This document shows, piece after piece, positions 1 through 12,679 of a stretch of 64,000 nucleotides of DNA. The notes beneath the pieces are model-generated. The model did not search any database. It worked only from the letters and a program-made list of their open reading frames with translations, and was not told the DNA's origin. This stretch comes from Scylla paramamosain (taxonomy: Eukaryota; Arthropoda; Malacostraca; Decapoda; Portunidae), in assembly GCF_035594125.1 (NCBI RefSeq), contig NC_087198.1:1090599-1154598 (forward strand), in the 5' to 3' direction. Both the position numbers and the translations under genes were made by a program. Numbering within the stretch: position 1 is the stretch's first letter; the number at the start of each line of letters is the position of its first letter.

Positions 1-1285
1 TTTTATAGATAACATGATCAAAAACACTCAAAATACATGTTTTTGGTAATGTTATTCTGTTTCTCCATAAAGGGTGTTTTCCATACGTTTTAGAGATTTG
101 GTATGTAAGGAGTTAAAAAACACTTAAAGGCAAGTTCTTCGTAAAAGTTGGTTTTATTCCCATGTAATGTGATTGTTGTGCTTTTTAGTGCTTTGTTGCA
201 TATCACGCTCAAAAACACTAAAAATACACTTTTTTTGGAAATGTTTTTTTTTTCCCACATGAAGGTAGTTTCGCATGTAATTTGGCATCTTCGTAACTAA
301 GAATGTGAAAAACACTCAAAATACACAATATGGAAAGGTAGTTCTGTTTATTGATTAAAAGTGTTATTCATGCATTTCATCATTTCGGTTTGTAAGAAAT
401 TTCTTTATATACACGAGTTTTTGTGTTTATTCCCTTGTGGTTGTTTTAAAACTATAAAACACTCATTATACACGTTTCTCGTAAAAACGTTTCTCGTTTG
501 TAGGTAACAAGCTCAAAAACACTCAAAATATATCTTTTTAGTAATGTTATTCTATTTATTCATATAGGTTGGTTTGCATCCGCTTTAGTGTTTTTCTACG
601 TAAAACACTGAAAAGACACGTTTTCAGTAATTTTCTTTTGGATTCACATATTGACTGACTTCCATATTATTTATCGTGTTGGTGCCTAACATGCTGAAAA
701 ACACTGAAAAGACAGGTTTCTGATAAAGTCGTTTAACTTCCCTATATATGTGTCTTTGCATGCACTTCAGGGTTTGGTACTTAACAATCCGAAAAAAAAG
801 CTGTAATTAACTTTTTTGGTAATATTCTTCTTTCCACATAAATACTCTGAATTTTGGCAGAATTTTCGCATCTCGGTACCTATAAGGATGAGTAACAAAA
901 AAAAAATCCCATTTTTTTTTTTTTCTTTATTATTTTTTTCTAAATAAAGAGTGTTATTTGTGGGTTTTAGGTTTTAGGTATTGAAGGAACTTAAAAAACA
1001 CTCATAATACACGTTTCTCATAATGTCTTTTCGTTTCTTTGCATGTATTTAAGTGTTTTTATAGATAATATGATCAAAAACACTCAAAATACATGTATTT
1101 GGTAATATTTTTCTGCTTCTCCATAAAATGTATTTTGGAGGCGTTTTAGCGTTTTGGTATGTAAGGAGCTCAAAAACACTTAAAGGCAAGTTCTTGGTAA
1201 AATTTGGTTTTATTCCCATGTAATGTGATTGCCCTTCCTTTTAGTGATTTATTGCGTAACACGCTCAAAAACATTCAAAAGACAT
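1..1285 (+). repeat. Satellite block, plus orientation
   Basis: A little over one HOR, with M1 at 20 and again at 1075. It ends in the first 17 bp of M3, where it joins the inverted cassette (type A junction). The same block is found directly at about 18.4-19.69 kb and inverted at 29.94-31.23 kb and 13.51-14.8 kb. No gene is seen. Confidence 0.85.
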
Positions 1286-1761
1286 GCAAGGCCTCGCATA
1301 TGAGGAAATTAAAGACCTTACCAGAAATCTGTCTTTTGAGTGTTTTTCAGCATGTTAGGCATCAAAACGATAAATAATAAGGAACTCTCTCTATGTGGGA
1401 ATCCAAAAGAAAATTACTGAAAACTTGTCTTCTCAGTGTTTTACGTAGAAAAACGCTAAAACTGATGCAAACCAACCAATATCAAGAAGCAGAAAAATAT
1501 TAACAAAAATATATATTTTGAGTGTTTTTGAGCTTGTTACATACAAAAAAAAAACACAAAATTGATACAAAACACTCTATATTGGGAAACAAAGGGACAT
1601 TGCGAGAAAAGTGTATAATGAATGTTTTATAGTTCAAAAAAAACCACAAGCCAAAAAACGCAAAAACTCGTGTATATGGAAAAGCTTCCTAGATACTAAA
1701 GTGCTGAAACTCATGAATAACACTCTTAATTGAGAAACAGAACAACCTTACTAAATGCGTG
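1286..1761 (-). repeat. Inverted cassette (M8-M4), full-length form
   Basis: A five-monomer block in reverse orientation between two plus-oriented stretches. On the left, M3 breaks after 'aaaagaca' into reverse M8 ('tgcaaggcctcgcatatg'). On the right, reverse M4 breaks at 'aaatgcgtgt' into forward M2 ('caaaaacactaaaagg'). Forward M2 is therefore present on both sides of the block. This copy keeps the complete M4 segment containing 'ggaaaagcttcctagatac', like the copies at 29467-29940 and 55853-56337. Confidence 0.85.
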
Positions 1762-2291
1762 TCAAAAACACTAAAAGGCAAGTTTTTCGTGAAAGTTGGT
1801 TTTATTCCCATATAATGTGATTGCTCTGCTTTTTAGTGCTTTATTGCCTAACATGCTCAAAAACACTCAAAGACACTTTTCTAGTAATGTCATTTTTTTC
1901 CCACATGAAGTTAGTTTCGCATGGAATATGGGGTTGTGGTAACTAAGAATGTAAAAAAACACTCAAAATACACGCATTTATTAAGGTTGTTCTGTTTGTT
2001 GATTAAGAGTGTTATTCATGAGTTTCAGCATTTTGATATCTTAGAAACTTCTCCACAAAAACTAGTTTTTGTGTTGTTTGCCTTGTGATTCTGGTGAAAC
2101 TATAAAACACTCATTATATATGTTTTTCTTTATGTCCATTTTTTTTTCCTAATATACAGTGCTTTGCATCCATTTTTGCGTTTTTTTTTTTTTGTAACAA
2201 GCTCAAAAAACACACAAAATATACTTTTCTGGTAATATTATTCTATTTTTTCATGTTCGTTGGTTTGCATCCGTTTTAGCGTTTTTCTACG
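1762..2291 (+). repeat. Satellite block, plus orientation (M2-M6)
   Basis: Runs M2 to the end of M6 ('gtttttctacg') and then folds back into reverse M8 ('aggaaattaaaagac') at 2291/2292. This type C junction is seen elsewhere only at its mirror position, 28940. No gene is seen. Confidence 0.8.
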
Positions 2292-5200
2292 AGGAAATTA
2301 AAAGACTTTACAAGAAAACTGTCTTTTGAGTGTTTTTCAGCATGTTAAGCACCAAAACGATAAATAATATGAAAGTCACTCTATATGGGAATCCACAACA
2401 AAATTACTGAAAACGTGTCTTTTCAGTGTTTTACGTAAAAAACGTTAAAACTGATGCAAACAGACCAATATAAAGAAATAGAATAACATTACCAAAAAGA
2501 TATATTTTAAGTATTTTTGAGCTTGTAACCAACAAAAAAAAAAAAACGCGAAAATAGATGCAAAGCACTCTATATTGGGAAACAAAAAGACATTACGAGA
2601 AACGTGTATAATGAGTATTTTATAGTTTCACAAGAACCACAAAGCAAAAAACGCAAAAACTAGTGTATATGGAGAAGTTTCTTAGATACCAAAATTCTGA
2701 AACTCCTGAATAACACTCTTAATTAAGAAAAAGAATAACATTACTAAATGCGTTTATTTTGAGTATTTTTCACATTCTTAGTTACTAGAACACCAAATTG
2801 CATGCGAAACAAGCTTTATGTGGGAAAAAAATGATATAACCAGAAAAGTGTCTTTTGAGAGTTTTTGAGAGAGGCAATAAAGCACTAAAAAGGAGGGCAA
2901 TCACATTACAACGGAATAAAACCAACTTTTACCAAGAACTTGCCTTTAAGTGTTTTTTAACTCCTTATATACCAAAACGCTAAAACACATGCAAAACACC
3001 CTTTATGGAGAACCAGATTAACATTACCAAAAACATATATTTTGAGTGTTTTTGATCATGTTACCTCTAAAAACACTTAAATACATGCTAAGAACCCCAT
3101 GTCTGGGAAACGAAAGGACATTACGAAAAACGTGTATTATGCGTGTTTTTAAGTTCCATAAGTACCAAAAAGCTAAAACCTCTTTATAAAGAAAAAAATA
3201 AAGAAATAATAAAAAAAGAGGATTTTTTTTTTTTTTATTCTTCTTCATAGGTACTGAGATGCCAAAATTCTGGCAAAATTCAGGGAAATTATGTGTAAAA
3301 AGAACATTATCAAAAATGTTAATTTTAGCTTTTTTTTCGGACTGTTATGTACCAAACCATGAAGTGCATGCAAACCCAATTATATGGAGAAATCAGACGA
3401 CTTTACGAGAAACCTGTGTTTCTAGTGTTTTTGAGCATGTTAGTCACCAAAACAATAAATAATATTGAAGTCATTCTATGTGGTAATCCAAAACAAAATT
3501 ACTTTAAACGTGTCTTTTTCGTGTTTTACGTAAAAAAACGCTAAAACGGATGCAAGCCAACCAATATAAAGAAATAGAATAAGATTACCAAAAAGGTATA
3601 TTTTGAGTGTCTTTTTTAGCTTTTTACTTACAAAAAAAAAACGCAAAAATGGTTGGAAAGCTCTCTCTATTGGTTAACAAAAGGACATTACGAGAAACGT
3701 GTATAATGAGTGTTTTATAGATTCTCAAGAATCACAAGACAAAAAACGCAAAAACTCGTATGTATGGAGAAGTTTCTTAGATACCAAAATGGTGAAACTC
3801 CTGAATAACACTATCAATTGAGAAACAGAACAGCCTTACCAAATGCGTGTATTTTGAGCGTTTTTCACATTCTTAGTTACCAAAACCCCAAATTTTATGT
3901 GAAAGTAGCTTTATGTGGAAAAAAAATGACATTGACAGAAAAGTGTCTTTTAAGTGTTTTTTTTTTTTTTTTTTAGCATGATAGGCAATAAAGCACTAAA
4001 AAGCAGGGCAATCACATTACATGGGAATAAAATCAACTTTTAACAAGTGTTTTTTCTAAGTGTTTTTGAGATTCTTATATACCAAAACGCTAAAACGCAT
4101 GTAAAACACTCTTTATTTAGAAACGGAATAACATTACCAAAAACATGTATTTTGAGTGTTTTTGATCATGTTAAGCGTTTTTATAAAAACGCTTAAATAC
4201 ATGCAAAGAATCTTATGTTTGGGAAACGAAAGGACATTTCGAGAAACGTGTATTATGAGTGTTTTTAAGTTCTTTAAGTACCAAAAAGCTAAAACCCACA
4301 AATAACACTCTTTATAGAGAAAAAAAAATAAATAAATAAATGGAAAAATAGGATTTTTTTTTTATTCATCTTCATAGGTACTGAGATGCTAAAATTCTGT
4401 CAAAAATTCAGGGAAATTGTGTGAAAAAAGAACATTATGAAAAAGAGTTAATTTTAGCTTTTTTTTCGGACTGTTATGTACCAAACCCTAAAGTGCATGC
4501 AAAACCACCTATATGGGGAAATTAAACGACCTTACCAGAAACCTGTCTTTTGTGTTTTTTTTTTCCAGCATGTTAGGCACCAAAACGATAAATAATATGG
4601 AAGTCACTAAATGTGGGAATGCATCACAAAATTACTGAAAAAGTATCTTTTCAGTGTTTTACTTAGATAAACGCTAAATCAGATGCAAACCAACGAATAT
4701 GGAGAAATAGAATAACATTACCAAAAAGGTATGTTTTGAGTGTTTTTGAGCTTCTTACCTTCAAAAAACGGGAAAATGAATGGATAGCACTCTATATTGG
4801 GATACAAAAGGATATTACGAGAAACGTGTATAATGAGTGTTTTATAGTTTCACAACAGCCACAAGGCAAAAATCGCAAAACTCGGTGTATATGGAGAAGT
4901 TTCTTAGATACCAAAATGCTCAAACTCAGAAATAACACTCTTAATTAAGAATACAGAACAACCTTACCAAATGCATGTATTTTGAGTGCTTTTCACATTC
5001 TTAGTTACCAAAACCAAAAATTGCATGCAAAACTAGCTTTATGTGTGAAAAAAATGACATTACCAAAAAAGTGTCTTTTGAGTGTTTTTGAGCGTGATAG
5101 GCACTAAAGCCCTAAAAAGGAGGGCAATCACATTACATGGGAATAAAACCAACTTTTACCAAGAATCTGCCTTTACGTGTTTTTGAGCTTCTTACATACC

Positions 5201-5910
5201 AAAACGCTAAAACGCTTGCAAAACACCCTTTATGGAGAAACAGAATAACATTAACAGAAACATGTATTGTGAGTGTTTTTGATCATGTTACCTATAAAAA
5301 TGCCTAAATAAATGCAAAAAACCCTATGTTTGGAAAATGAAAGGATATTACAAAATCGTGTATTATGAGTGTTTTTTAAGTTCCTTAAGTACCAAAAAGC
5401 TAAAACCCACAAATAACTTTTTATTGAGAAAAAAAATGTTATTCATCTTCATAGGTACCGAGATGCCAAAATTCTGCCATAATTCATGGAAATTTTGTAA
5501 AAAAAAATCATTATAAAAAAATAATTTTAGCTTTTTTCCGGAGTTATGTACAAACTCTGAAGTGCATGCAAATCCACCTATATGGGGAAATTACACGACT
5601 TTACCAGAAACCTGTCTTTTGAGTGTTTTTCAGCAATCTGAACAATACTACTTAAAACGTGTCTTTTCAGTGATTTACGTAGAAAAACGCTAAAACGGAT
5701 GCAAACCAACCAATATGAAGAAATATAATAACATTACCAAAAAGATATATTTTGTTGTGTTTTTGAGCTTGTTACCTACAAAAAATGCAAAAAATGGATG
5801 GAAAGCACTTTATATTGGCAAAGAAGAGGACATTACGAGAAACGTGTATGATTGTTTTATAGTTTGACAAGAACCACAAGGTAAAATACTAAAAAACTCG
5901 TGTACATAAA

Positions 5911-6070
5911 GAAGTTTCTTACATACCAAAAAGCTGAAACTCATCAATAACACTTTTAATTTTGAAACAGAAATACTTTACCAAATGTGTGTATTAGAAA
6001 AGTTTCTTACATACCAAAATGCTGAAACTCATGAATAACACTTTTAATTAGGAAATAGAACAACCTTACT
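5911..6070 (-). repeat. Tandem duplication inside M4
   Basis: About 88 bp of M4 occurs twice in tandem, each copy opening with 'aagtttcttacatacc'. The same duplicated M4 is found at about 24930-25095 (+), 31890-32052 (-) and 50525-50690 (+). It marks these four HOR units as descendants of one ancestor. Confidence 0.8.
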
Positions 6071-6504
6071 AAACCCTGTGTTTTGAATTTTTTCACATTC
6101 TTAGTTACCAAAACCCCAAATTCCATGCAAAACTAGCTTTATGTGGGAAAAAAAAATGATATTACCAGAAAAGTGTTTTTTGAGTGTTTTTGAGCGTGTT
6201 AGGCAATAAAGCACTAAAAAGCAAGGCAATCACATTACATGGGAATAATAACAACTTTTACCAAGAACTTGCCTTTAAGTGTTTTTGAGCTAATTACATA
6301 CGAAAACGCTAAAACGCATGCAAAACACCTTTTATGGAGAAAGAGAATAAATTTACCAAAAACATATATTTTGAGTCTTTTTGATCATGTTATCTATAAA
6401 AACGCTTAAATATATGCAAAAAACCTTGTTTAAGAAACGAAAGGACATTACGAGAAATGTGTATTATAAGTGTTTTTAAGTTCCTTAAGTATCAAAAAGC
6501 TAAA

Positions 6505-6630
6505 ACCCACAAATAAAGAAAAAATAAAAATAAAAAAATAGAAAAAAGATAGAAAAAAAGTAATAAAATAAAATAAAAAAAAATAAAAATGATAAATAAT
6601 AAAATAATAAAATAAAATAAAATTTCTTTT
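6505..6630 (-). repeat. Expanded A-rich microsatellite in M10
   Basis: A stretch of over 100 bp made of A-runs broken by single T, with AAAAT and AATAA steps. It occupies the normal M10 microsatellite position but is far longer than in neighbouring units. Slippage expansion is the simplest explanation. Confidence 0.85.
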
Positions 6631-9600
6631 TGTTATTCATCTTCATAGGTACCGAGATGCCAAAATTCTAGGAAAATTCAGGACTATTATATGTTAAAAC
6701 AAAAATTATCAAAAAAGTAAATTTTAGCTTTTTTTTCGGACTGTTATGTACCAAAGCCTAAAGCGCATCCAAAGACTCCTATATGAGGAAATTAAACGAG
6801 CTTACCAGAAATCTGTTTTGTGAGTGTTTTTCAGCATGTTAGGCACCAAAACGATAAATAATAAGGAACTCACTCTATATGAGAATCCAAAACAAATATA
6901 CTGAAAAAGAGTTTTTTCTTTCTTTTACGTAAAAAAACGCTAAAACGGATGCAAACCTACCAATATCAAGAAATAGAAAAACATTACCAAAAAAGTTATA
7001 ATTTGTGTGTTTTTGAGCTTGTTACCTACAAAAAACGCGTAAATTGATGCAAAGCACTCTATATTAAAAAACAAAAGGACTTTGCAAGAAAAGTGTATAA
7101 TGAGTCTTTTATAGTTCAAAAGAACCAAAAGGCTAAAAACACAAAAAACTCGTGTATATGGAGAAGGTTCCTAGATACCAAAATGCTGAAACTCATGAAT
7201 AACACTCTTAATTGAGAAACAGAACAACCTTACTAAATGCGTGTATTTTGAGTGCTTTTCACATTCTTAGTTACTAAAACTCCAAATTGCATGCAAAACC
7301 ACCTTTATGTGAGAAAAAAATGACATTACCAGAAAAGTGTCTTTTAAGTGTTTTTGAGCGTGATAGGCAATAAAGCACTAAAAAGCAGGGCAATCATATT
7401 ACATTGGAATAACACCAATTTATACCAAAAACTTGCCTTTAAGTGTTTTTGATGTCCTTATATACCAAACCGCTATAACCCATACAAAAACAAACTTTAT
7501 GGAGAAACAGAACAACATTACCAAAAACATGTATATTGAGTGTTTTTGATATTGTTATATATGAAAACGCTTAATTACATGCAAAGAACATTATGTCTGG
7601 GAAACAAAAGGACATTACGAGAAACGTGTATTATGAGTGTTTTTTTAAGTTCCTTAAGTACCAAAAAGCTAAAACCCATAAAAAATAGAAATATTAAAAA
7701 AATAGGTTTCTTTTTTTCTTATTCATATTCATTGGTACCGAGATGCCAAAATTCTGGGAAAATTCAGGGCAATCATATCATAAAAGAGTATTATCAAGAA
7801 AGTTAATTTCCGGTTTTTTTTTATTGGACTGTTATGTACCAAACCTTAAAGTGCATGCAAAGACTCCTATATGAGGAAATTAAACGACCTTACAAGAAAT
7901 ATGTGTTTTGAGTGTTTTTTTTTTAGCATATTAGGCACCAAAACGATAAATAATAAAGAACTCACTCTATATGGGATTCCAAAAAAAAGCTACTGAAAAC
8001 GTGTCTTCTCAGTGTTTTACGTAGAAAAACTCTAAAACGGATGCAAAGCAACCAATATCAAGAAATAGAAAAACGTTACTAAATAGGTATATTTTGAGTT
8101 TTTTTGAGCATGTTACCTACAAAAAATGCGAAAATTGATGCAAAGCACTCTATATTGTGAAAGAAAAGGACATTGCAAGAAAAGTGTATAATGAGTGTTT
8201 TATAGTTCATAAGAACCGCGAGGCAAAAAACGCAAAATCGTGTGTATATGGAGAGGTTTCCTAGATACAAAAATGCTAAAACTCATGTATAACACTCCTA
8301 ATTGAGAAACAGAACAGCCCTAATAAATGCGTGTATTTTGATTGCTTTTCACATTCTTATCAAAACCCAAAATTGCATGGGAAAATAGATTTGTGGGAAA
8401 AAAAAGACTACCAGAAAAGTGTCTTTTGAGTGTTTTTCAGCGTGATAGAAAGTAAAGCACTAAAAAGGAGGGCAATCACATTACGTTGGAGAAAAACGAA
8501 TTTTTACCAAGAACTTGCATTTATGTGTTTTTGAGCTCCTTATATACCAAAACACTAAAACGCATGCAAAACACTCTTTATGGTGAAACAGAATAACATT
8601 ACCATAAACATGTATTTTGAGTGTTTTTGATCATGTTACCAATAAAAACGCTTAAATAAATGCAAAGAACACTATTTTTGGGAAACGAAAGGAGATTACG
8701 AGAAACGAGTATTATGAGTGTTTTTAAGTTCATTAATTACCAAAAAGCTAAAAGCCACAAATACCACTCTTTATTGAAAAACAATAAATAAATAAAAAAT
8801 TAAATAAATACAATATTTTTTTTTCTTTCTTATTCATCTTCACAGGTACCGAAATGCCAAAATTCGGGCAAATTTTAGGAAATTATGTGAAATAAGAATA
8901 TTATCAAAAAAGTTAAATTTAGCATTTTTTTTTTTTTTCGAACTGTTATGTACCAAACCCCTAAAGTGCATGCAAAGCCACCTATATATGGAAATTAAAT
9001 GTCTTTGCCAGAAAACGGTCATATGGGTGTTTTTCAGCATGTTAAGAACGAACACGATAAATAACATGGAAGTCAATCTATATGGGAATCCAAAACAAAA
9101 TTACTAAAAATGTGTCTTTTCGGTGTTTTACGTAGAAAAACGCTAAAACGGATGTAAACCAACCAATATGAAGAAATAAAATAATATTACCAAAAAGGTA
9201 TATTTAAAGTATTTTTGAAATTGTTACCTACAAAAAACGCGAAAATGGATGGAAAGCACTCTATATTGGGAAGCAAAAGGACATTACGAGAAACGTGTAT
9301 AATGAGTGTTTTATAGTTTCACAAGAACTACAAGGCAAAAAACGCAAAAACTCGTGTATATTGAGAAGTTTCTTACATTCCAAAATGCTGTAACTCTGGA
9401 ACAACACTCTTAATTGAGAAACAGAACAATCTTACTAATTGCGTGTATTTTGAGTGCTTTTCACATCCTTAGTTACCAAAACCCCAAATTGCATGCGAAT
9501 CCAGCTTTTTGTGGGAAAAAAATGACATTACCAGAAAAATGTCTTTTGAGTGTTTTTGAGCGTGTTAGGCAATAAAGCCCTAAAAAGCAGGGCAATCACA

Positions 9601-10374
9601 TTACATTGGAATAAAACCAATTTTTAACAAGAACTTGCCTTTAAGTGTATTTTGAGCTCCTTATATACCAAAACACTAAAATGCATGCAAAATACACTTG
9701 ATGGTGAAACAGAATAACATCACGAAAAACATGTATTTTGAGTGTTTTTGATCATGTTACCAATAAAAACGCTTAAATACATGCAAAAAACCGTATTTTT
9801 GGGAAATGAAAGGACATTACGAGAAACGTGTATTATGAGTGTTTTTAAGTTCATTAAGTACGAAAAAGCTAAAAGCCATAAATTACACTCTTTATTGACA
9901 AAAAAAAAGTATATAAATAAAAAAAAAAAACATTTTTTTTCATTCTTATTCATATTCACAGGTAACGAGGTGCCAAAATTCGGGCAAAGTTCAGGAAATT
10001 ATATGAAATAAGAACATTATCAAAAAAGTTAAATTTAGCTTTTTTTTTCGGACTGTTATGTACGAAACCCCTAAAGTGCATGCAAAGCCACCTATATGGG
10101 GAAATTAAACGTTTGCCAGAAAACTGTCTTATGAGTGTTTTTCAGCATGTTAGGAACCAACATGATAAAACCCAAGGAAGTCAATCTATATGGGAATCCA
10201 AAACAAAATTACTGAAAACGTGTCTTTTCGGTGTTTTACGTACAAAACGCTAAAACGGATGCAAATTAACCAAAATGAAGAAATAGAATAACATTACCAA
10301 AAAGGTATATTTTGAGTTTTTTTGAAATTGTTACCTACAAAAAACGCGAAAATGGATGGAAAGCACTCTATATT

Positions 10375-10400
10375 GGGAAGCAAAAGGCATCAAAAAGCAT
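10375..10400 (-). repeat. Shared deletion junction M5/M8
   Basis: Reverse M5 ('gggaagcaaaaggcatc') breaks off and the array resumes in the M7-M8 border region ('agcatattaggcatc'), leaving out several hundred bases of the HOR. The same join occurs in mirror image at about 20615-20640 and directly at about 36350-36375. It therefore arose before the palindrome and the later direct duplication. Confidence 0.75.
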
Positions 10401-11236
10401 ATTAGGCATCAAAACGATAAATAATATGAAAGTCACTCTATATGGATATCCAAAACAAAATTACTGGAAACGTGTCTTTTAAAAGATTTACGTAGAAAAA
10501 CGCAAAAACGGAGGCAAACCAACCAATATGAATGAATAGAATAACATTACCAAAAAAGTATATTTTGTGTGTTTTTGAGCTTGTTACATAAAAAGAAACT
10601 CGAAAATGGATGCAAAGCACTCTATATAAGGAAAAAAAATGACAATGAGAAACGTGTAAAATGAGTGTTTTATAGTTCACCAGAATCACAAGTCAAAAAA
10701 ACCCAAAAACTCGACTGTATGGAGAAGTTTCTAAGATACTAAAATACTGAAATCCATGAATAATACTCTTAATCAAGAAACAGAACAACCTTACTAAATG
10801 AGTGTATTTTGAGTGTTTTTTTACATTCTTAGTTACCAAAACCCCAAATTCCATGCGAAACTAGCTTTATGAGGGAAGAAAATGACATTACCAGAAAAGT
10901 GTCTTGGATTGTTTTTGAGCGTGTTAGGCAATAAAGCACTAAAAAGCAGGGCATTCACATTACATGGGAATAAAACCAACTTTTACGAAGAACTTGCCTT
11001 TTAGTGTTTTTGACACGTTTTGCTCTATTTCTCAATTAAGAGTGTTATTCATGAGTTTCAGCATTTACACGAGTTTTTGCGTTTTTTGCCTTGTGGATTT
11101 TTTGAACTATAAAACATTCATTATACATTTTTCTCGCAATGTTTTCTACGTAAAACACTGAGAAGACACGTTTTCAGTAATTTTCTTTTGGATTCCCACA
11201 TAGAGTGAGTTCCTTATTATTTATCGTTTTGGTGCC

Positions 11237-11259
11237 TTCTTCTTCTTCCCAGCTTTTCC
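11237..11259 (-). other. LINE 3' UTR and GAA-type tail
   Basis: After the stop codon only about 23 bases remain, ending in repeated GAA on the minus strand. Very short 3' UTRs with trinucleotide tails are known for RTE elements. This marks the 3' end of the insertion and shows it lies in minus orientation. Confidence 0.8.
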
Positions 11260-11913
11260 CTATTCGGGGTCGCCGTTGTGAATGAGCCTTCTCCACGTAT
11301 TTCTATTGTTTGCCATCTCTGGATTTATATTCTTCTCCCCAAGATCTCCGTTTATGCAGTCAATCCATCTTCTTTTGGGCCGTCCTCTTCTTCTAACTCC
11401 CTCCACCTCCATTTCCATGATCTCCCTTCCTACGTGGTCTTCGCCAACTCTTCTTCTCAAATGTCCATACCACCTCAACCTTGACTCCTGGATCTTCTTG
11501 GAGACTTCAAGTACTTTCACCGTTCCTCTTATGTACCTATTCCTAATTCGGTCTGTTCTGTTGACTCCCACCATCCATCTCAACATCTTCATCTCCGCTA
11601 CATCCATCTTCCTCTCTTCAATCTTCTTCAAAGGTGCTGCTTCTAGCCCATACATCAAAGCAGGTCTAACGACTGCTTTGTGGACTTTGCCCTTCACTCT
11701 TACTGGTACCCTTCTATCGCATATCACACCCGAAACTTGCCGCCAATTGTTCCAGCCACACTGAATCCGGAAGTTCACTTCTTTTTCCATTTCCCCTGTC
11801 TCGTCTACCATCGATCCCAAGTACTTAAATGTTTTCACTCTCTTCAACTTTTCACCATTCAGTCTAATTGTGGCCTGTTGATCGCCCCTTGTATCCGTCG
11901 TAAAATATTCAGT
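11260..11913 (-). pseudogene. LINE ORF remnant: C-terminal region
   Basis: Reads on in the same frame after the premature stop: 'TEYFTTDTRG', then 'FKYLGSMVDETGEM', 'VKGKVHKAVVRPALMYGLE', 'MLRWMVGVNRTDRIRN', 'RLRWYGHLRRR' and 'GRPKRRWIDCINGDL', ending 'WRRLIHNGDPE' and a TAG at 11260-11262. This order of blocks is characteristic of RTE-like ORF2 proteins found in many animals. Open frames on the opposite strand here are shadows of this sequence. Confidence 0.88.
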
Positions 11914-12679
11914 TTAGGACCTACTAATCCTCATTCCTCTGCTTTCCAAAGCAACTCTCCATTCTTCTAATTTTCTTTCCAGCTGTCCTCTCCTTTCGGT
12001 CACTAAGACAATGTCATCAGCATATAATACACACCAGGGTGGTTCCTCTCTGTCATTTTCCGTTATAACATCGAACACTATGTTGAATAATAGTGGGCTT
12101 AGTGCCGATCCTTGGTGTAAGCTGACTTTCACCTGAAAGCTATCCGTTGTGCCAACTGTACTCCGAACTCTAGTTGTAACATTCCTGTAGCATTCTTGGA
12201 CAATTCTGACATACTTTTCTGGCACTCCTCTTTTTCTCGGGCCTCTCCATACTTCTTGCCGTGGGATCCTATCATACGCTTTCTCTAAGTCAATGAAAAC
12301 CATATGTAGTACTTTCTGCTTTTCCCGATGTTTTTCCATATTCTGTCGAAGTGCGAAAATTCCGTCGACTGTCCCAAATCCCTTCATAAATCCTATCTGT
12401 TGCCGTCCGATACGCACCACTTGTCTCAGTCTACTGTCCAACACCCTTTCAAATACTTTAAGGGTATGAGACATTAGCTTTATCCCTCGATAGTTCTCAC
12501 AGCTCTGGATGTCTCCCTTCTCCTTAAATATAGGTATCAGGGTACTTTTTCTCCACTTTTCTGGTATAACTTCCTTCTCCGTTATTTTTCTGATCAGTTG
12601 GTGCAACATGTCCACTCCTTCTCCTTCCAAGACTTTCCACACTTCTACTGGTATTCCGTCGGGCCCTGTTGCTTTGCCA
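11914..12679 (-). pseudogene. LINE ORF remnant: reverse-transcriptase core
   Basis: This frame holds the RT fingers and palm. Visible motifs in order are 'NYRGIKLMSHTLKVFERVL', 'QIGFMKGFGTVDGIFALRQ', motif A 'VFIDLEKAYDRIPRQ' (aspartate codon at 12289-12291), motif B 'HQGSALSPLLFNIV' and motif C 'YADD' (12013-12024). The catalytic aspartates are intact. The frame ends at a TAA at 11914-11916, just after 'RGMRISRS', where related elements read on into 'KTE'. The downstream part is in the same frame, so this is a nonsense change in place, not a second frameshift. Confidence 0.88.

Larger units (their letters stand above)
2292..11010 (-). repeat. Satellite block, minus orientation, about 8 HORs
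   Basis: A continuous run of reverse-complement HOR units and the main body of the left palindrome arm. Private marks are a tandem duplication inside M4 (5911-6070), an expanded A-rich tract (6505-6630) and a join that skips M6-M7 between M5 and M8 (near 10385). The stretch from about 5.44 kb onward is repeated directly at 31.43-37.0 kb. Short AT-rich open frames inside it change from unit to unit and are not genes. Confidence 0.85.
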
